From contig NZ_WSRZ01000030.1 of the NCBI RefSeq assembly GCF_009828585.1, positions 1-46,588 on the forward strand: DNA of 46,588 bases, in the 5' to 3' direction. The notes beneath the pieces were generated by a model. It saw only the letters and a program-made list of their open reading frames with translations, was not told where the DNA came from and did not search any database. This DNA is from Shewanella litoralis (GTDB taxonomy: Bacteria > Pseudomonadota > Gammaproteobacteria > Enterobacterales > Shewanellaceae). Shown in pieces: positions 25,483-34,540 of the stretch (positions within the stretch are counted from its first letter, which is position 1; the number at the start of each line of letters is the position of its first letter). The position numbers and the translations under genes were made by a program.

Positions 25483-26621
25483 ACGTTGTTTCGGCCGCTG
25501 CTTTTGGCTTTGTATAAGGCATTATCGGCAAGATTGATGGCTTGCTCTACGCTAATGTCTTGCGAGCCAAGTTCGACAACACCAAAGCTGGCGGTGATGT
25601 TAATGTGCAGCTCGCCGAACGGGATCGGCGTGTCATTTATCATGCTTCTTAATCGCTCTGCGACATTTTTAGCGTCGTCATAGCCAGTACGGCCAATTAA
25701 AATGACAAACTCCTCGCCCCCCATTCTGGCCAACAAATCGTCTTTTTTAATGTGTTGTCTAATCATTTGGCAAATGCTGATCAGTACCTGATCGCCGCCC
25801 GCATGGCCATATTGATCATTAATGGCTTTAAACTTATCGATATCCCAATAAATCAAACACACATGCTGTTGTTGTTTTTGTAGCTCAAGTATTTGTTGTT
25901 TGGCATGCACATAAAACCCCCGCCGATTTAAGCTTTGTGTGAGTGAATCCGTCATGGCCAGCAGTTTCATTTCTTCTGCTAAATCCGACGCCAGCATATA
26001 AATAACAAACACCGACATGCCCACATACGCAGCAGGTAAAGCGGTAAAATTAACCACGGCATACAGTTTTATGAGTTCAACATCCATAGTGCGTCCTTGC
26101 GACAGGGCAATACTGGCAGCAATAAACAAACTTATCGCAAACACAAAGTGCATCACTGAGGCGCCGATTTCAGCAGGGCGTGATTTTTTACGATGTCTAA
26201 TGATGACAACACTGGTAATGAGTAGAAATATCACATCAACAAGCAAGTACAGTGACATTTGCATGCCAATAAAGGAATCAATATAGGTAAAGTAAAAGGT
26301 TAGCGCGATACCCAAGCCTGCCAAACTCAGTAAGGCTGAAATGGGAATAGGTGTTTTAGTGCGTAAACAATGTCCCCAGGTGCCCAGAACGACAGACAGC
26401 ATCGACAGGGTACAACCCATCATCCAATACAAATTGTGCGACAGAAATAGGCTTTTAAATAAGGTGTTGGCCCAAAGGGCTGTAGAGGCTAAAAAAGACA
26501 ATGAAAACATTAACGCATACTTTTGTTTTCCCATGGTTTGCCATGTCATGAAAAAAATAATCGCCAGCAAAATACTCGAAAAAAATAAAGTGATCAAAAT
26601 GTACGTAAATGGACTTTCCAT
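25470..26621 (-). CDS. Membrane-anchored diguanylate cyclase (GGDEF)
   Basis: A 383-residue protein with about six or seven transmembrane helices in the first ~215 residues and a C-terminal GGDEF domain that makes cyclic-di-GMP. The active-site loop reads GGEEF, an active form. Family elements DSLTQSLNRRGF, YWDIDKFKAINDQYGHAGGDQ and FGVVELG are all present. The inhibitory RxxD site upstream of GGEEF reads KKDD, so product feedback may be weak. The N-terminal sensor has no family I can name. Confidence 0.92.
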   Translation of the reverse strand: MESPFTYILITLFFSSILLAIIFFMTWQTMGKQKYALMFSLSFLASTALWANTLFKSLFLSHNLYWMMGCTLSMLSVVLGTWGHCLRTKTPIPISALLSLAGLGIALTFYFTYIDSFIGMQMSLYLLVDVIFLLITSVVIIRHRKKSRPAEIGASVMHFVFAISLFIAASIALSQGRTMDVELIKLYAVVNFTALPAAYVGMSVFVIYMLASDLAEEMKLLAMTDSLTQSLNRRGFYVHAKQQILELQKQQQHVCLIYWDIDKFKAINDQYGHAGGDQVLISICQMIRQHIKKDDLLARMGGEEFVILIGRTGYDDAKNVAERLRSMINDTPIPFGELHINITASFGVVELGSQDISVEQAINLADNALYKAKSSGRNNVVFS

Positions 26622-26833
26622 ATGCCGTCTTCTTATTGAGTTGGTATAGGCAACGCACAGCCTAACAAGCGCGAGCGGATTAACGAATTAGCTGTTAAAA
26701 ATAAGGTGTTAATCAACTGTAGACGGCAATATAGCGCTTAGCCAATGGTGAACGGCAATTAGAAGTTGTGTGGTTAATAAAACAGCAAAAATGATAAATT
26801 AGGTTCACGACACTAAGTTGAGAGAGGGTAAGC

Positions 26834-27913
26834 CTAGGTGGATGTTGTGAGTTGCTTTATTGCTAATGCTGTTAGTGATTCGGTATAAGCATTTATTTTA
26901 ACGTGTTCCACACTCCAACCTTTCACAAACCGCTTAAAATCAGCCCAGGCAACACAATATAACGGCCGCCAAGCGTGCAAAACATCTTGCGGATTAATAT
27001 GAGGATGAAACTTACGCAGTCCGTGAGTCAATTCGCTAAAGTAATGCTCAAGATAAGCATCAATCATGCTTTCTGGTTCATGGTAGTTCAAGACACTGCT
27101 AAGTAACATGATGACATCTTTCATGCCGCAGCCCTGGCCAATGTATTGGAAATCGACTGCCGCAGCTCGGTTGTCTTCACTAAAGCAAAAGTTAGCTAAC
27201 TTTGCATCACCGTGGAGCAGAGTTTGAAATGGGCATTGGCTTAATACGCGGTCAATCATTACCGCTGCTGACTTTAATGGACCATCAGATAGCGCAGCAT
27301 ATTCATCCGGGCGCGTGTCTAAATGCCAATATGTACCTACAGGCCAAAGCCCGTTGGGGGTCGCTGACATGTATTGCGCATGGAAATAACCTAGCCAGGT
27401 TAAACACGCCCGCACAACTGTGGGCGTCACATGAGGATTAACCCGGGTAAAGCCAATCGTGTGTAAATCTTGCAGAACTAATAACGTTTCGTTGGTCTGT
27501 TGTTCTACATATAAACATTGGGGTAAAGGGCTTAATGGCTGTTGTGAATGTGCGTTGGCATAATGTTGATACCAATTTACTTCAACGAGGTAAGATTGCA
27601 ATTTTCGTTGATGAGACAAAGGCGTATTCCAACCTCGCGGGTGCGAACTGGGTTGTGGTAAGCGGATGTATTTTACAATGACAGACGGATAGGATGTCCC
27701 ACAAACATAAGCTCTGAATAGCTGACCATAACCACCCCAAAGTGGTTGTATTAATTCCACATGACTGATCTGACTTGCACCAACAGCCTGGCTAATGCGT
27801 TGTAAAATATTTTCAGATACGGGGATTTTTGCCATGTTTAAGCTTATCCATAGGTGACTAAGCTCTATTGTAACAAACTTCACATGTTGGATTAACTGCT
27901 CCTCGATGTTCAT
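26834..27913 (-). CDS. Phosphotransferase-fold kinase, aminoglycoside/ecdysteroid-kinase-like
   Basis: A 359-residue soluble protein with the choline/aminoglycoside-kinase fold. The catalytic loop is TLLHGDAKLANFCF (HGDxxxxN) and the metal motif is AAVDFQYIGQG. An N-lobe with WGGYGQLFRAYV...IVKYIRL replaces the glycine-rich loop and lysine. The pattern is close to ecdysteroid-kinase-like and DUF1679 proteins. These phosphorylate small hydroxylated molecules; the substrate here is unknown. Translation could instead begin at Met27 (27835), whose context is equally plausible and which removes an atypical leader. Confidence 0.8.
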   Translation of the reverse strand: MNIEEQLIQHVKFVTIELSHLWISLNMAKIPVSENILQRISQAVGASQISHVELIQPLWGGYGQLFRAYVCGTSYPSVIVKYIRLPQPSSHPRGWNTPLSHQRKLQSYLVEVNWYQHYANAHSQQPLSPLPQCLYVEQQTNETLLVLQDLHTIGFTRVNPHVTPTVVRACLTWLGYFHAQYMSATPNGLWPVGTYWHLDTRPDEYAALSDGPLKSAAVMIDRVLSQCPFQTLLHGDAKLANFCFSEDNRAAAVDFQYIGQGCGMKDVIMLLSSVLNYHEPESMIDAYLEHYFSELTHGLRKFHPHINPQDVLHAWRPLYCVAWADFKRFVKGWSVEHVKINAYTESLTALAIKQLTTST

Positions 27914-28267
27914 TTCATCTGCAATACCTTTATTTCACTCTCAGTATTAATGGGCATTTATGATGATCTATTGTCTAAACGTAAAAATTTATAATTTTTT
28001 TCTAATGTATTTTTTATGCGTAAAAAAATGGTTTAAGGTGGTGCATATAAGTGGGTGTACTGATGTTTTAATAAGCAACCTAGCACTTGTTTTAAAACAC
28101 TTTATTAACATCGATTGGTTTTATTTTAGAAACAATTGTTTCATTTATTGTGACGTTAAAGTGACGATGTAATGTCGCGTTCAATGCAAGCTATTGTTTA
28201 TATTAGGCTTGCGGTTTTACGTTCAGCTGTTGAATAGTCAGTAATTTGACGGTATCCTGTGCGCAAA
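27914..28267. other. AT-rich intergenic region with no supported gene
   Basis: About 350 AT-rich bases. A 70-codon frame inside it (27960-28172) is low-complexity Phe/Tyr/Lys-rich and has no ribosome binding site, so I do not call it. The right part leads into an inverted repeat and the lipoprotein promoter. Confidence 0.4.
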
Positions 28268-28296
28268 ATGTAACAAAGATTTACATGTTGTTACAT
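28268..28296. promoter_or_regulatory. Inverted repeat upstream of the repeat lipoprotein gene
   Basis: ATGTAACAA and TTGTTACAT, perfect 9-bp arms 11 bases apart, end 38 bases before the ATG. A nested TGTAA-N7-TTACA dyad (28269-28285) overlaps the left arm. This is a likely operator at or near the promoter; the regulator is unknown. Confidence 0.4.
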
Positions 28297-28334
28297 TGTG
28301 TTATCAAATCCGCTTAATCGATCCAGGAGTAATC

Positions 28335-29870
28335 ATGGCCACTGCAAGGACAACCATTTTCAAACTGAGCACACTTTCTGCTGCTATTTTATTGACTGCA
28401 TGTAGTAACTTATCACAACCAGCCAATGTATCTGTATACAACGCAGAAGAGTTAGCGCAACGAAACAATGCCTTGCTAGAAAGAGAAAAAGCGGTCGCTA
28501 AACGCGAAGCTCAATCTCAAGATGCTATAGCCGGTAAAACGAGCCCAGAAGGTGAGTTACTTCCGCCTAATGCTAAACCCGGTGAATGTTATGCGCGTGT
28601 ATGGGTAGAACCTACTTACGAAAATTACACAGAAACCGTCATGGTAAAAGAAGCCAGTGAAAACGTGAGTATTGTGCCAGCACAATATCAACAGTCCACA
28701 GAAACCATTGAAGTACAACCTGCTAGTTTTAACATGGTTGCAGTACCTGCAACTTACGATGTTGTGACTGAGCAAAAACTAATACGTGCAGCAGGTTCGC
28801 AGTGGTTAGTCGACTTACGTAAGGGCAGTGCACCTGCAAGTGCTGAATTATTGAAAGCTGCGACAGAGCATGGAGTTAATCTAAATAATGCTACGGCTGG
28901 AATGTGTTTCCATGAACATTACATGCCTGCACGTTATGAGCAAAAAGGTGAGTCTGTACTGGTTGCTGAAGCGTATGATGTTGTTGAAACCATTCCTGCA
29001 GAATTCCGTTGGGTCGAAAAGCGCATTCTAGTTAAAGAAGCCAGTACTCGTATGGAAGAGGTGGCCGCACAATATGAAACGGTGACTGAAGACGTAGTCG
29101 ATGTACCTGCTCACAATATCTGGAAAAAAGGCGTTGGCCCAATTCAGAAAATTGATGAAGCAACTGGCGAAATCATGTGTTTAGTTGAAGTGCCAGCCAC
29201 TTATAAAACACTGACAAAACGCGTATTGGTGTCTCCTGCAACATCACGCACTGTCGATATTCCTGAAGAATACGAAACAGTTCGCGTGCAAGAGTTAGTG
29301 AGTGAAGCACGAGAAGTGCGTACACAAGTGCCTGCTAAATACAAAGATGTACAAGTCACCCAAAAAGTGGCTGATGTTGAGTTTGTTTGGCATGAAGTGC
29401 ATAACGACGAACACCCAAAAGCAACTCGCACTGGCAACAAGATTTGTTTGACAGAAACGCCAGCGGAATATGAAACGGTTAGTCGTCGTGTGGTAGTGAG
29501 CCCTGCATCAACTCAGCGCGTAGAAGTTGCTGCAAAATATGAAACCATGAGTGTGACTAAGTTAGTGTCTGCTGCTAAAGAGATGCGCACAGAAATCCCT
29601 GCAGAGTTTGAAACAGTGTCACTAAGCCGTATTGATAAAGATGGCTTTATGGAATGGCGTCCAATTTTATGTGAAACCAACATGACACGCTCAACCATTA
29701 CCGATCTACAACAGGCATTAGCAACAAAAGGCTATAACCCAGGTAAGATTGATGGCGTAGTGGGTGTTGATACTATCAAAGCTGTTAATGCATTCCAAAA
29801 CGATAATAACTTACCAACCGATAAGTACATCAATATCGAAACGGTAAAAGCATTAGGCGTTAATCTTTAA
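28335..29870 (+). CDS. Cys-punctuated repeat lipoprotein with C-terminal peptidoglycan-binding domain
   Basis: The 511-residue product starts at the ATG at 28335 (AGGAGT just upstream) with lipobox LLTAC. After a short charged helix come four long repeats of about 75-105 residues. Each opens with a Cys and a PA-Y motif (CLVEVPATYKTLTKRVLVSPA, CLTETPAEYETVSRRVVVSPA) and carries internal VxVPAxYETV beta units, usually closing near a Trp. The last ~60 residues (TDLQQALATKGYNPGKIDGVVGVDTIKAVNAFQ) are a PG_binding_1 domain. The protein is thus lipid-anchored at one end and binds cell wall at the other, like an envelope spacer. Function beyond that is unknown. Confidence 0.85.
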   Translation: MATARTTIFKLSTLSAAILLTACSNLSQPANVSVYNAEELAQRNNALLEREKAVAKREAQSQDAIAGKTSPEGELLPPNAKPGECYARVWVEPTYENYTETVMVKEASENVSIVPAQYQQSTETIEVQPASFNMVAVPATYDVVTEQKLIRAAGSQWLVDLRKGSAPASAELLKAATEHGVNLNNATAGMCFHEHYMPARYEQKGESVLVAEAYDVVETIPAEFRWVEKRILVKEASTRMEEVAAQYETVTEDVVDVPAHNIWKKGVGPIQKIDEATGEIMCLVEVPATYKTLTKRVLVSPATSRTVDIPEEYETVRVQELVSEAREVRTQVPAKYKDVQVTQKVADVEFVWHEVHNDEHPKATRTGNKICLTETPAEYETVSRRVVVSPASTQRVEVAAKYETMSVTKLVSAAKEMRTEIPAEFETVSLSRIDKDGFMEWRPILCETNMTRSTITDLQQALATKGYNPGKIDGVVGVDTIKAVNAFQNDNNLPTDKYINIETVKALGVNL

Positions 29871-29937
29871 TAAAGCGTTTAAGGGCTGTCGATCTTTGAG
29901 GGTGAAAGTAAGCCATTAAAGATTAATTATCCCCGCT

Positions 29938-29984
29938 AAAAAGCCCAGGTGCTAATCTTATTCAGATGATCACCTGGGCTTTTT
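29938..29984 (+). terminator. Intrinsic terminator
   Basis: AAAAAGCCCAGGTG and CACCTGGGCTTTTT form a 14-bp stem with a 19-base loop after the repeat lipoprotein gene. Confidence 0.85.
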
Positions 29985-30141
29985 GCTGCTTTAATCACGC
30001 CACATAAATTGGTTATATGATGCTTGTTTAACGCTGCTGTAAATGGTTGGGAGTCATTGATAAAAATAATGATATTAGCTGTTTACGTTTATTTTTTTGT
30101 AGTATTATGCTCGCGCTTTTTATCAATATCATTAAGGAACA

Positions 30142-30720
30142 ATGATGTACAAAATGTCTCTTCTTGCCACAACCTTGTGTGCTGTTTTAGCTGCTCCTGC
30201 CTTTGCCAACACCGATACTCTCTCATCAACATCAGATAACCGCGGTTTTTATATCGGTGGTGCAGTGAATAAAACAGAACTTGGTTCTGGTGATGCCAGT
30301 GGCTCAGCCGATGCGACAGGTTTCGGGATATACGGTGGTTATCAATTTAACGATTGGTTTGGTTTAGAAAGTAACTTTTTTGCTGCTAATGTCGGTGAAG
30401 ACGATTTGGATGTCGTTGCAGGTGCTCTGACGTTTACCCCTACATTTACTGCGCGTTTCAATGAAACATTTTCGGTTTTTGCTAAAGTGGGGGTGGCATC
30501 AATGGCGGTTGTTGTTGATGGTTATTATGATGACTTTACCGCTTCGGGTTTTGGTTTAACTTATGGCATAGGCTTAAACGCAGCAATAACTGAAAACCTT
30601 AACCTTCGGTTAAGTTACGATATGAGCAAAGGCGATCTTGATATCGATGAATATGGCTATGTTGATGATATAGATGCTGAAATTGAGCAATTAGCATTGG
30701 GTTTACATTACCAGTTCTAA
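30142..30720 (+). CDS. Small outer-membrane beta-barrel protein (OmpA-like/porin family)
   Basis: A 192-residue protein with a signal peptide (1-22, ending PAFA). The mature chain is made of alternating amphipathic strands rich in Gly and aromatic residues, beginning RGFYIGGAVNKTELG. It ends LGLHYQF, the terminal aromatic that BAM-inserted barrels need. About eight strands are expected, as in the OmpA transmembrane-domain/Opa-like superfamily. AAGGA precedes the tandem ATGATG. It carries no OmpA peptidoglycan domain. It is monocistronic with its own terminator. Confidence 0.87.
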   Translation: MMYKMSLLATTLCAVLAAPAFANTDTLSSTSDNRGFYIGGAVNKTELGSGDASGSADATGFGIYGGYQFNDWFGLESNFFAANVGEDDLDVVAGALTFTPTFTARFNETFSVFAKVGVASMAVVVDGYYDDFTASGFGLTYGIGLNAAITENLNLRLSYDMSKGDLDIDEYGYVDDIDAEIEQLALGLHYQF

Positions 30721-30747
30721 CAATTTATTCGAGCTGTTTATCAAGAA

Positions 30748-30777
30748 AATTAAGGCTACCAACAGGTAGCCTTAATT
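30748..30777. terminator. Bidirectional intrinsic terminator
   Basis: AATTAAGGCTACC, loop AACA, GGTAGCCTTAATT: a 13-bp perfect stem between the convergent barrel and flavin-reductase genes. Confidence 0.8.
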
Positions 30778-30786
30778 GTTTCACCC

Positions 30787-31416
30787 TTATAGCGTAGGAC
30801 GATGTAAGTCGAAACGCTGCTCATCTGAAATCCCATAATAAGCCGATGGCCCGCCAGCGCGTAACACTGGCTCTGCTAGTGCAGTTTGGTAAATCCCTTC
30901 TGCATTGAGTAAGTGCTTTTCAATGTGTACAGCAACCACTTCACCGAGCACTAACCAGGTATCAATTTTGTCGCCATTAGCTGCAGTAAGTTGAATACAT
31001 TGGGTTAATTTACATTCAAAGTTGACTGGGCTTTCGGCGACTCTGTCTGCCGCGACAATATTACCGGCTACTGGTGTTAACCCTGCAAATTCAAACTCGT
31101 CAGTACCGCGAGGCAATGCCGCTGAGGTTAGGTTCATTTGCTCGGCTAACGTGCGAGTGGTTAAGTTCCACACAAACTCGCCCGTTTCAACAATATTGGC
31201 CACACTGTCTTTCCAGGCGGTACTGGCAAAACCAATGATCGGTGGGTCGTAGTTAAAGCAATTAAAAAAACTATAAGGTGCTAAGTTACGCTGCCCCTGG
31301 GCATTACGCGTTGAAATCCAGCCAATAGGGCGTGGGCCAATAATTGCATTTAATGGATTATGCGGTAAACCATGGCCTTTACTAGGCTCATAAAAAAATC
31401 GATTTTCAGTGCTCAT
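30787..31416 (-). CDS. Flavin reductase-like protein (FMN-binding split barrel)
   Basis: A 209-residue cytosolic protein. The family core AIIGPRPIGWISTRNAQGQRNLAPYSFFNCFNYDPPIIGFAS is the FMN-binding part of flavin-reductase-like proteins, and FVWNLTTRTLAEQMN and SPVNFECKLTQ follow as usual. Such proteins reduce FMN or use it in small reductions. It is the second gene of a leftward pair with a TauE/SafE permease 13 bases upstream. No dependent monooxygenase is adjacent, so its client is unclear. Confidence 0.87.
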   Translation of the reverse strand: MSTENRFFYEPSKGHGLPHNPLNAIIGPRPIGWISTRNAQGQRNLAPYSFFNCFNYDPPIIGFASTAWKDSVANIVETGEFVWNLTTRTLAEQMNLTSAALPRGTDEFEFAGLTPVAGNIVAADRVAESPVNFECKLTQCIQLTAANGDKIDTWLVLGEVVAVHIEKHLLNAEGIYQTALAEPVLRAGGPSAYYGISDEQRFDLHRPTL

Positions 31417-31429
31417 GACATATCCCTTT

Positions 31430-32176
31430 TTACGACGGCATCAATGCGGTCCACAATAAACGTAAACCCACTACGATCATCAAACTTAGAATGATCTGCT
31501 TAAATTGTTTTTCATTAAATTTGTCTTGAATGCGCAAACCTAGTTTTACTCCAATCCAAGCAATGGGCGCAAGCATTACCGACACCGTTAAATTGCCCAG
31601 ATTGATTTGCCCCAACATCGAATATGGGATGAGCTTGACCACATTCACAACGGCAAAAAACATTACTGCAGTACCAAGATATTGAGTTTTTTCTAAGCGC
31701 AGCGGAATTAAGTAAGCATTGAGTGGTGGACCACCGGCATGAGCAACAAAGCTGGTAAACCCAGCAAGCGTACCGCATATTCGGCCAATGAAGGCTGATG
31801 GTTTGCGCTGCGACCATTCACCAAACGTTAATCCATATATGCCAAATCCTAATGAAATAATGCCTAAAAGTCCGCGTAGATACTGCTCATTGAGTTGATC
31901 AAACAATAAATAAGCCAGCACAATACCGACAATGGCCGCGGGCAGTAAAATCAATAATTGCCGATTACTTTGTTTATTCCACCAGGAGCGGACACTTAAA
32001 AAATCCATGTAAACCAGTAAGGGGAGCATGACCGCGGCGGCCGCAGCAGGGCTGATCGCAAGAGCTAATAACGGCACCGTTAAGCCGCCTGCGCCACCTG
32101 CAAAGCCTGATTTAGAAATGCCGGTAATGAGCACTGCAGGTATGGCTACAAGCCAAAATATTGGATCGGTTAACAT
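31430..32176 (-). CDS. TauE/SafE-family sulfite/organic-anion exporter
   Basis: A 248-residue protein with about eight transmembrane helices. It starts AIPAVLITGISKSGFAGGAGGLTVPLLAL, which is the family signature, and repeats a similar Gly-rich motif (AGFTSFVAHAGGPPLNAYLIPL) in the second half. Members export sulfite, sulfoacetate or related anions. It lies directly upstream of the flavin-reductase gene as the first gene of the pair. Confidence 0.9.
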   Translation of the reverse strand: MLTDPIFWLVAIPAVLITGISKSGFAGGAGGLTVPLLALAISPAAAAAVMLPLLVYMDFLSVRSWWNKQSNRQLLILLPAAIVGIVLAYLLFDQLNEQYLRGLLGIISLGFGIYGLTFGEWSQRKPSAFIGRICGTLAGFTSFVAHAGGPPLNAYLIPLRLEKTQYLGTAVMFFAVVNVVKLIPYSMLGQINLGNLTVSVMLAPIAWIGVKLGLRIQDKFNEKQFKQIILSLMIVVGLRLLWTALMPS

Positions 32177-32384
32177 TGTTCCCTCTGTAAAATCTAAGCC
32201 GCAATCATGCGTTTAGCTACCATAGTGCACTGCGGCAAACGATTTGAGCAACCATGTTTTACGAAATAGACATAATAAACATAGCAATCTAACGGGGAGA
32301 GTTTTGAGCGGTGATGTATTGGTATTACGCTCAGACCGAGTATTTCGGTGTGAGCGTAAATTTGTCGCGTATTGTAGTAGATGT

Positions 32385-32640
32385 GTATTCTTAAAATAGT
32401 AAAGCCAACTAATATTGCCATTGAGAGAATCACGCCAACAAAGGCAATCACTAGCTGATTTTTAAAAATGGCTTTAAGTAAAATCACCTCCGTTAAACTG
32501 GTGCCCGCGCTGCCAATAATCAGTGCCATAACCGCACCCAGCCCGCTAATGCAGCACTTAACGGAATAACCGCTTCTGCGCGGATGTATAGCGGAATACC
32601 AATCACTGCCGCCACAGGTATCGCAAATGGATTATCGTCA
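32385..32640 (-). pseudogene. Remnant of an ArsP/DUF318-type permease
   Basis: Read leftward, one frame gives SDDNPFAIPVAAVIGIPLYI followed by AEAVIPLSAALAGW, and the next frame continues VMALIIGSAGTSLTEVILLK...FVGVILSMAI. Together these match the C-terminal third of predicted permeases of the ArsP/DUF318 family, with a frameshift near 32540. The N-terminal two thirds are missing: the hydrolase gene starts just upstream on the other strand. The C-terminal tail runs on past the usual family end. It is a decayed, non-functional fragment. Confidence 0.72.
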
Positions 32641-32715
32641 CTAGCTATTGTGCTGATGAGCAAACCCCGCCAGTATGATGCATTACAGTAGCTATAAATT
32701 AAGGGTGATTTCACC

Positions 32716-33588
32716 ATGATAACCTTGAGTGATTGGCAACAACACGGACAATTTGAGCAGCTTAATGGCCCGCAAATCTTTACTCGTATAGGAGGAGAAG
32801 CCTCTTTGCCGGCATTATTGCTCATTCATGGTTTTCCCAGTGCCAGTTGGGATTGGGAAGGCATGTGGCAACAACTCACTGAACGATATTATGTGATTAC
32901 CCTTGATATGTTAGGTTTTGGCTTGTCGGATAAACCTAAAAATAGCGAGTATTTAATTAGCCAACAAGCCGATATTTATCAGGCGCTTTTAACCAAGTTA
33001 GGCGTGAATGAATTTCATATTTTAGCCCATGATTACGGCGATACCGTTGCGCAAGAATTATTGGCAAGGCAAGTTGATGGTGAGAGTAAAATACACATTA
33101 ACAGCGTGTGCTTATTAAATGGTGGCTTATTTCCTGAAACCCACAAACCGGTATTGATTCAAAAGTTATTATTATCGCCCTTAGGATCTTTTGTGGCGAA
33201 AAGGATCACCAAGCAAAAATTTGCCGCCAACTTACAGCATATATTTGGCCCAGCAACCCCGCCAACGCCAGAGGTAGTCGATACGCTTTGGCAACTATTA
33301 AACCATAATGATGGTATCGCAGTGATGCACAAACTCATCACCTATATGACCCAACGCAAACAACATCGTCAACGTTGGGTAGAGGCGCTGGTGAACAGCC
33401 CAGTACCAGTCAAACTGATTGCGGGCGCATTAGATCCGATCTCGGGCCAACATATGATTGATCGCTATGGTCAATTGATCCCCAATGCAAATATCACCAC
33501 CATGCCGACACTCGGCCATTACCCTCAAGTAGAGGATGCGCGTGCCATCACTGCGGCATATTTACAGTTTAGAGACAGCATAGAGTAA
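32716..33588 (+). CDS. Alpha/beta hydrolase, MEST-like (Asp nucleophile)
   Basis: A 290-residue soluble hydrolase. The oxyanion motif is HGFPSASWDW at 39-48. The elbow is AHDYGDTVAQELL, with Asp106 as nucleophile in place of Ser, as in epoxide hydrolases and haloalkane dehalogenases. The sequence around it is strikingly like the MEST/PEG1 group. GALDPIS holds the likely acid and LGHYPQ (about 266) the His. Substrate unknown. Its 5' end abuts the permease remnant on the other strand. Confidence 0.85.
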   Translation: MITLSDWQQHGQFEQLNGPQIFTRIGGEASLPALLLIHGFPSASWDWEGMWQQLTERYYVITLDMLGFGLSDKPKNSEYLISQQADIYQALLTKLGVNEFHILAHDYGDTVAQELLARQVDGESKIHINSVCLLNGGLFPETHKPVLIQKLLLSPLGSFVAKRITKQKFAANLQHIFGPATPPTPEVVDTLWQLLNHNDGIAVMHKLITYMTQRKQHRQRWVEALVNSPVPVKLIAGALDPISGQHMIDRYGQLIPNANITTMPTLGHYPQVEDARAITAAYLQFRDSIE

Positions 33589-33796
33589 TCTATGATTTTA
33601 ATATTTAGGGCAGCATTTAATGCCGTTTATTGAGGCTTGCCAACTAGAACATTTGCTCACAAATCAATACTAGACTGCGTAAGGTATTGCACGTTAACGT
33701 TATGTATTACGTCATTTTTATCGACGTTGTTTTTGACATGACTTATCGCCATCAATCTTTGCTATCAAATACTGCCATTAATAGGTAACTCGACAC

Positions 33797-34393
33797 ATGA
33801 AAACAGCCATTGAGTATTACTTTACCAGCCTTTCTCCCTATGCCTATTTAGGTCACCATACGTTTACCGCCATTGCGGCAGAGCATCACACCTCCATTGA
33901 CTACAAGCCGATAAAACTTGGCAAACTGTTTGCCGAGCGAGGCGTGCTACCGGTAAAGCAACGTCCGCAAGCAAGGCAAGATTATCGTTTAATTGAGTTA
34001 GCACGCTGGTCTAAAAAACGCCAATTATTGCTTAACCTTCATCCGGCTTTTTTCCCGGCAGACCCAAGCTTGGCCGACAGATGTACCATTGTGTTACAAC
34101 AAATGGGACAAAACCCCGCTGAGTTTGTCGCGCAAATGCTGGCGGCATGTTGGGCAAAAGATCAAAACATTGCCGATGTTGCATTGATACAGCAGATCCT
34201 CACATCATTGCAGCTTGATGCAGATAAGGTTATTGCGCAGGCATCATCGAGTGAAATTGAAACGATATACGAAGCTAATACTACGGCTGCCATCGAAAAA
34301 GGTTTGTTGGGTGTGCCGACCTACGTGTATCAAGACGAGCCATTTTGGGGCCAGGATAGACTTGAGCTGTTGGCCGACACACTAGCGGAATAG
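33797..34393 (+). CDS. 2-hydroxychromene-2-carboxylate isomerase-like / DsbA-fold protein
   Basis: A 198-residue soluble protein with the glutathione-S-transferase-kappa/HCCA-isomerase fold. It begins IEYYFTSLSPYAYLGH, where the Ser that replaces a thioredoxin Cys is in SLSPYAYLG, and ends GLLGVPTYVYQDEPFWGQDRLELL, with the cis-Pro of GVPTYV. HCCA isomerases act in naphthalene breakdown, but no such genes are near, so the true substrate is open. Probably monocistronic. Confidence 0.85.
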   Translation: MKTAIEYYFTSLSPYAYLGHHTFTAIAAEHHTSIDYKPIKLGKLFAERGVLPVKQRPQARQDYRLIELARWSKKRQLLLNLHPAFFPADPSLADRCTIVLQQMGQNPAEFVAQMLAACWAKDQNIADVALIQQILTSLQLDADKVIAQASSSEIETIYEANTTAAIEKGLLGVPTYVYQDEPFWGQDRLELLADTLAE

Positions 34394-34421
34394 CGGTTTT
34401 TACGGTAATAAAAAACAAATG

Positions 34422-34452
34422 GCTATGCTGACGTTTATCACGTCGGCATAGC
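34422..34452. terminator. Hairpin between convergent genes
   Basis: GCTATGCTGACG and CGTCGGCATAGC pair over 12 positions with one G-T, with a 7-base loop. There is no T-run. A second stem, ACTGCGA/TCGCAGT, follows at 34515-34538. Confidence 0.5.
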
Positions 34453-34540
34453 AATTAACCATAAATCGTGGAGAAATACAGCATTACAAAGCCTGTTTGC
34501 TTAAGCTGCATGGCACTGCGATTTTTTAATGTCGCAGTCT

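Noticed and set aside
26637-26650. GAGTTGGTAT resembling the end of the MITE at 3970
   Set aside because: Only ten bases match and no second end or internal repeat is nearby.
27960-28172. 70-codon frame between the kinase and repeat-lipoprotein genes
   Set aside because: Low-complexity AT-rich translation, no ribosome binding site, no recognisable domain.
32194-32384. C-terminal extension of the permease remnant frame
   Set aside because: Runs past the normal end of the family into residues with no similarity; read-through of decayed DNA.
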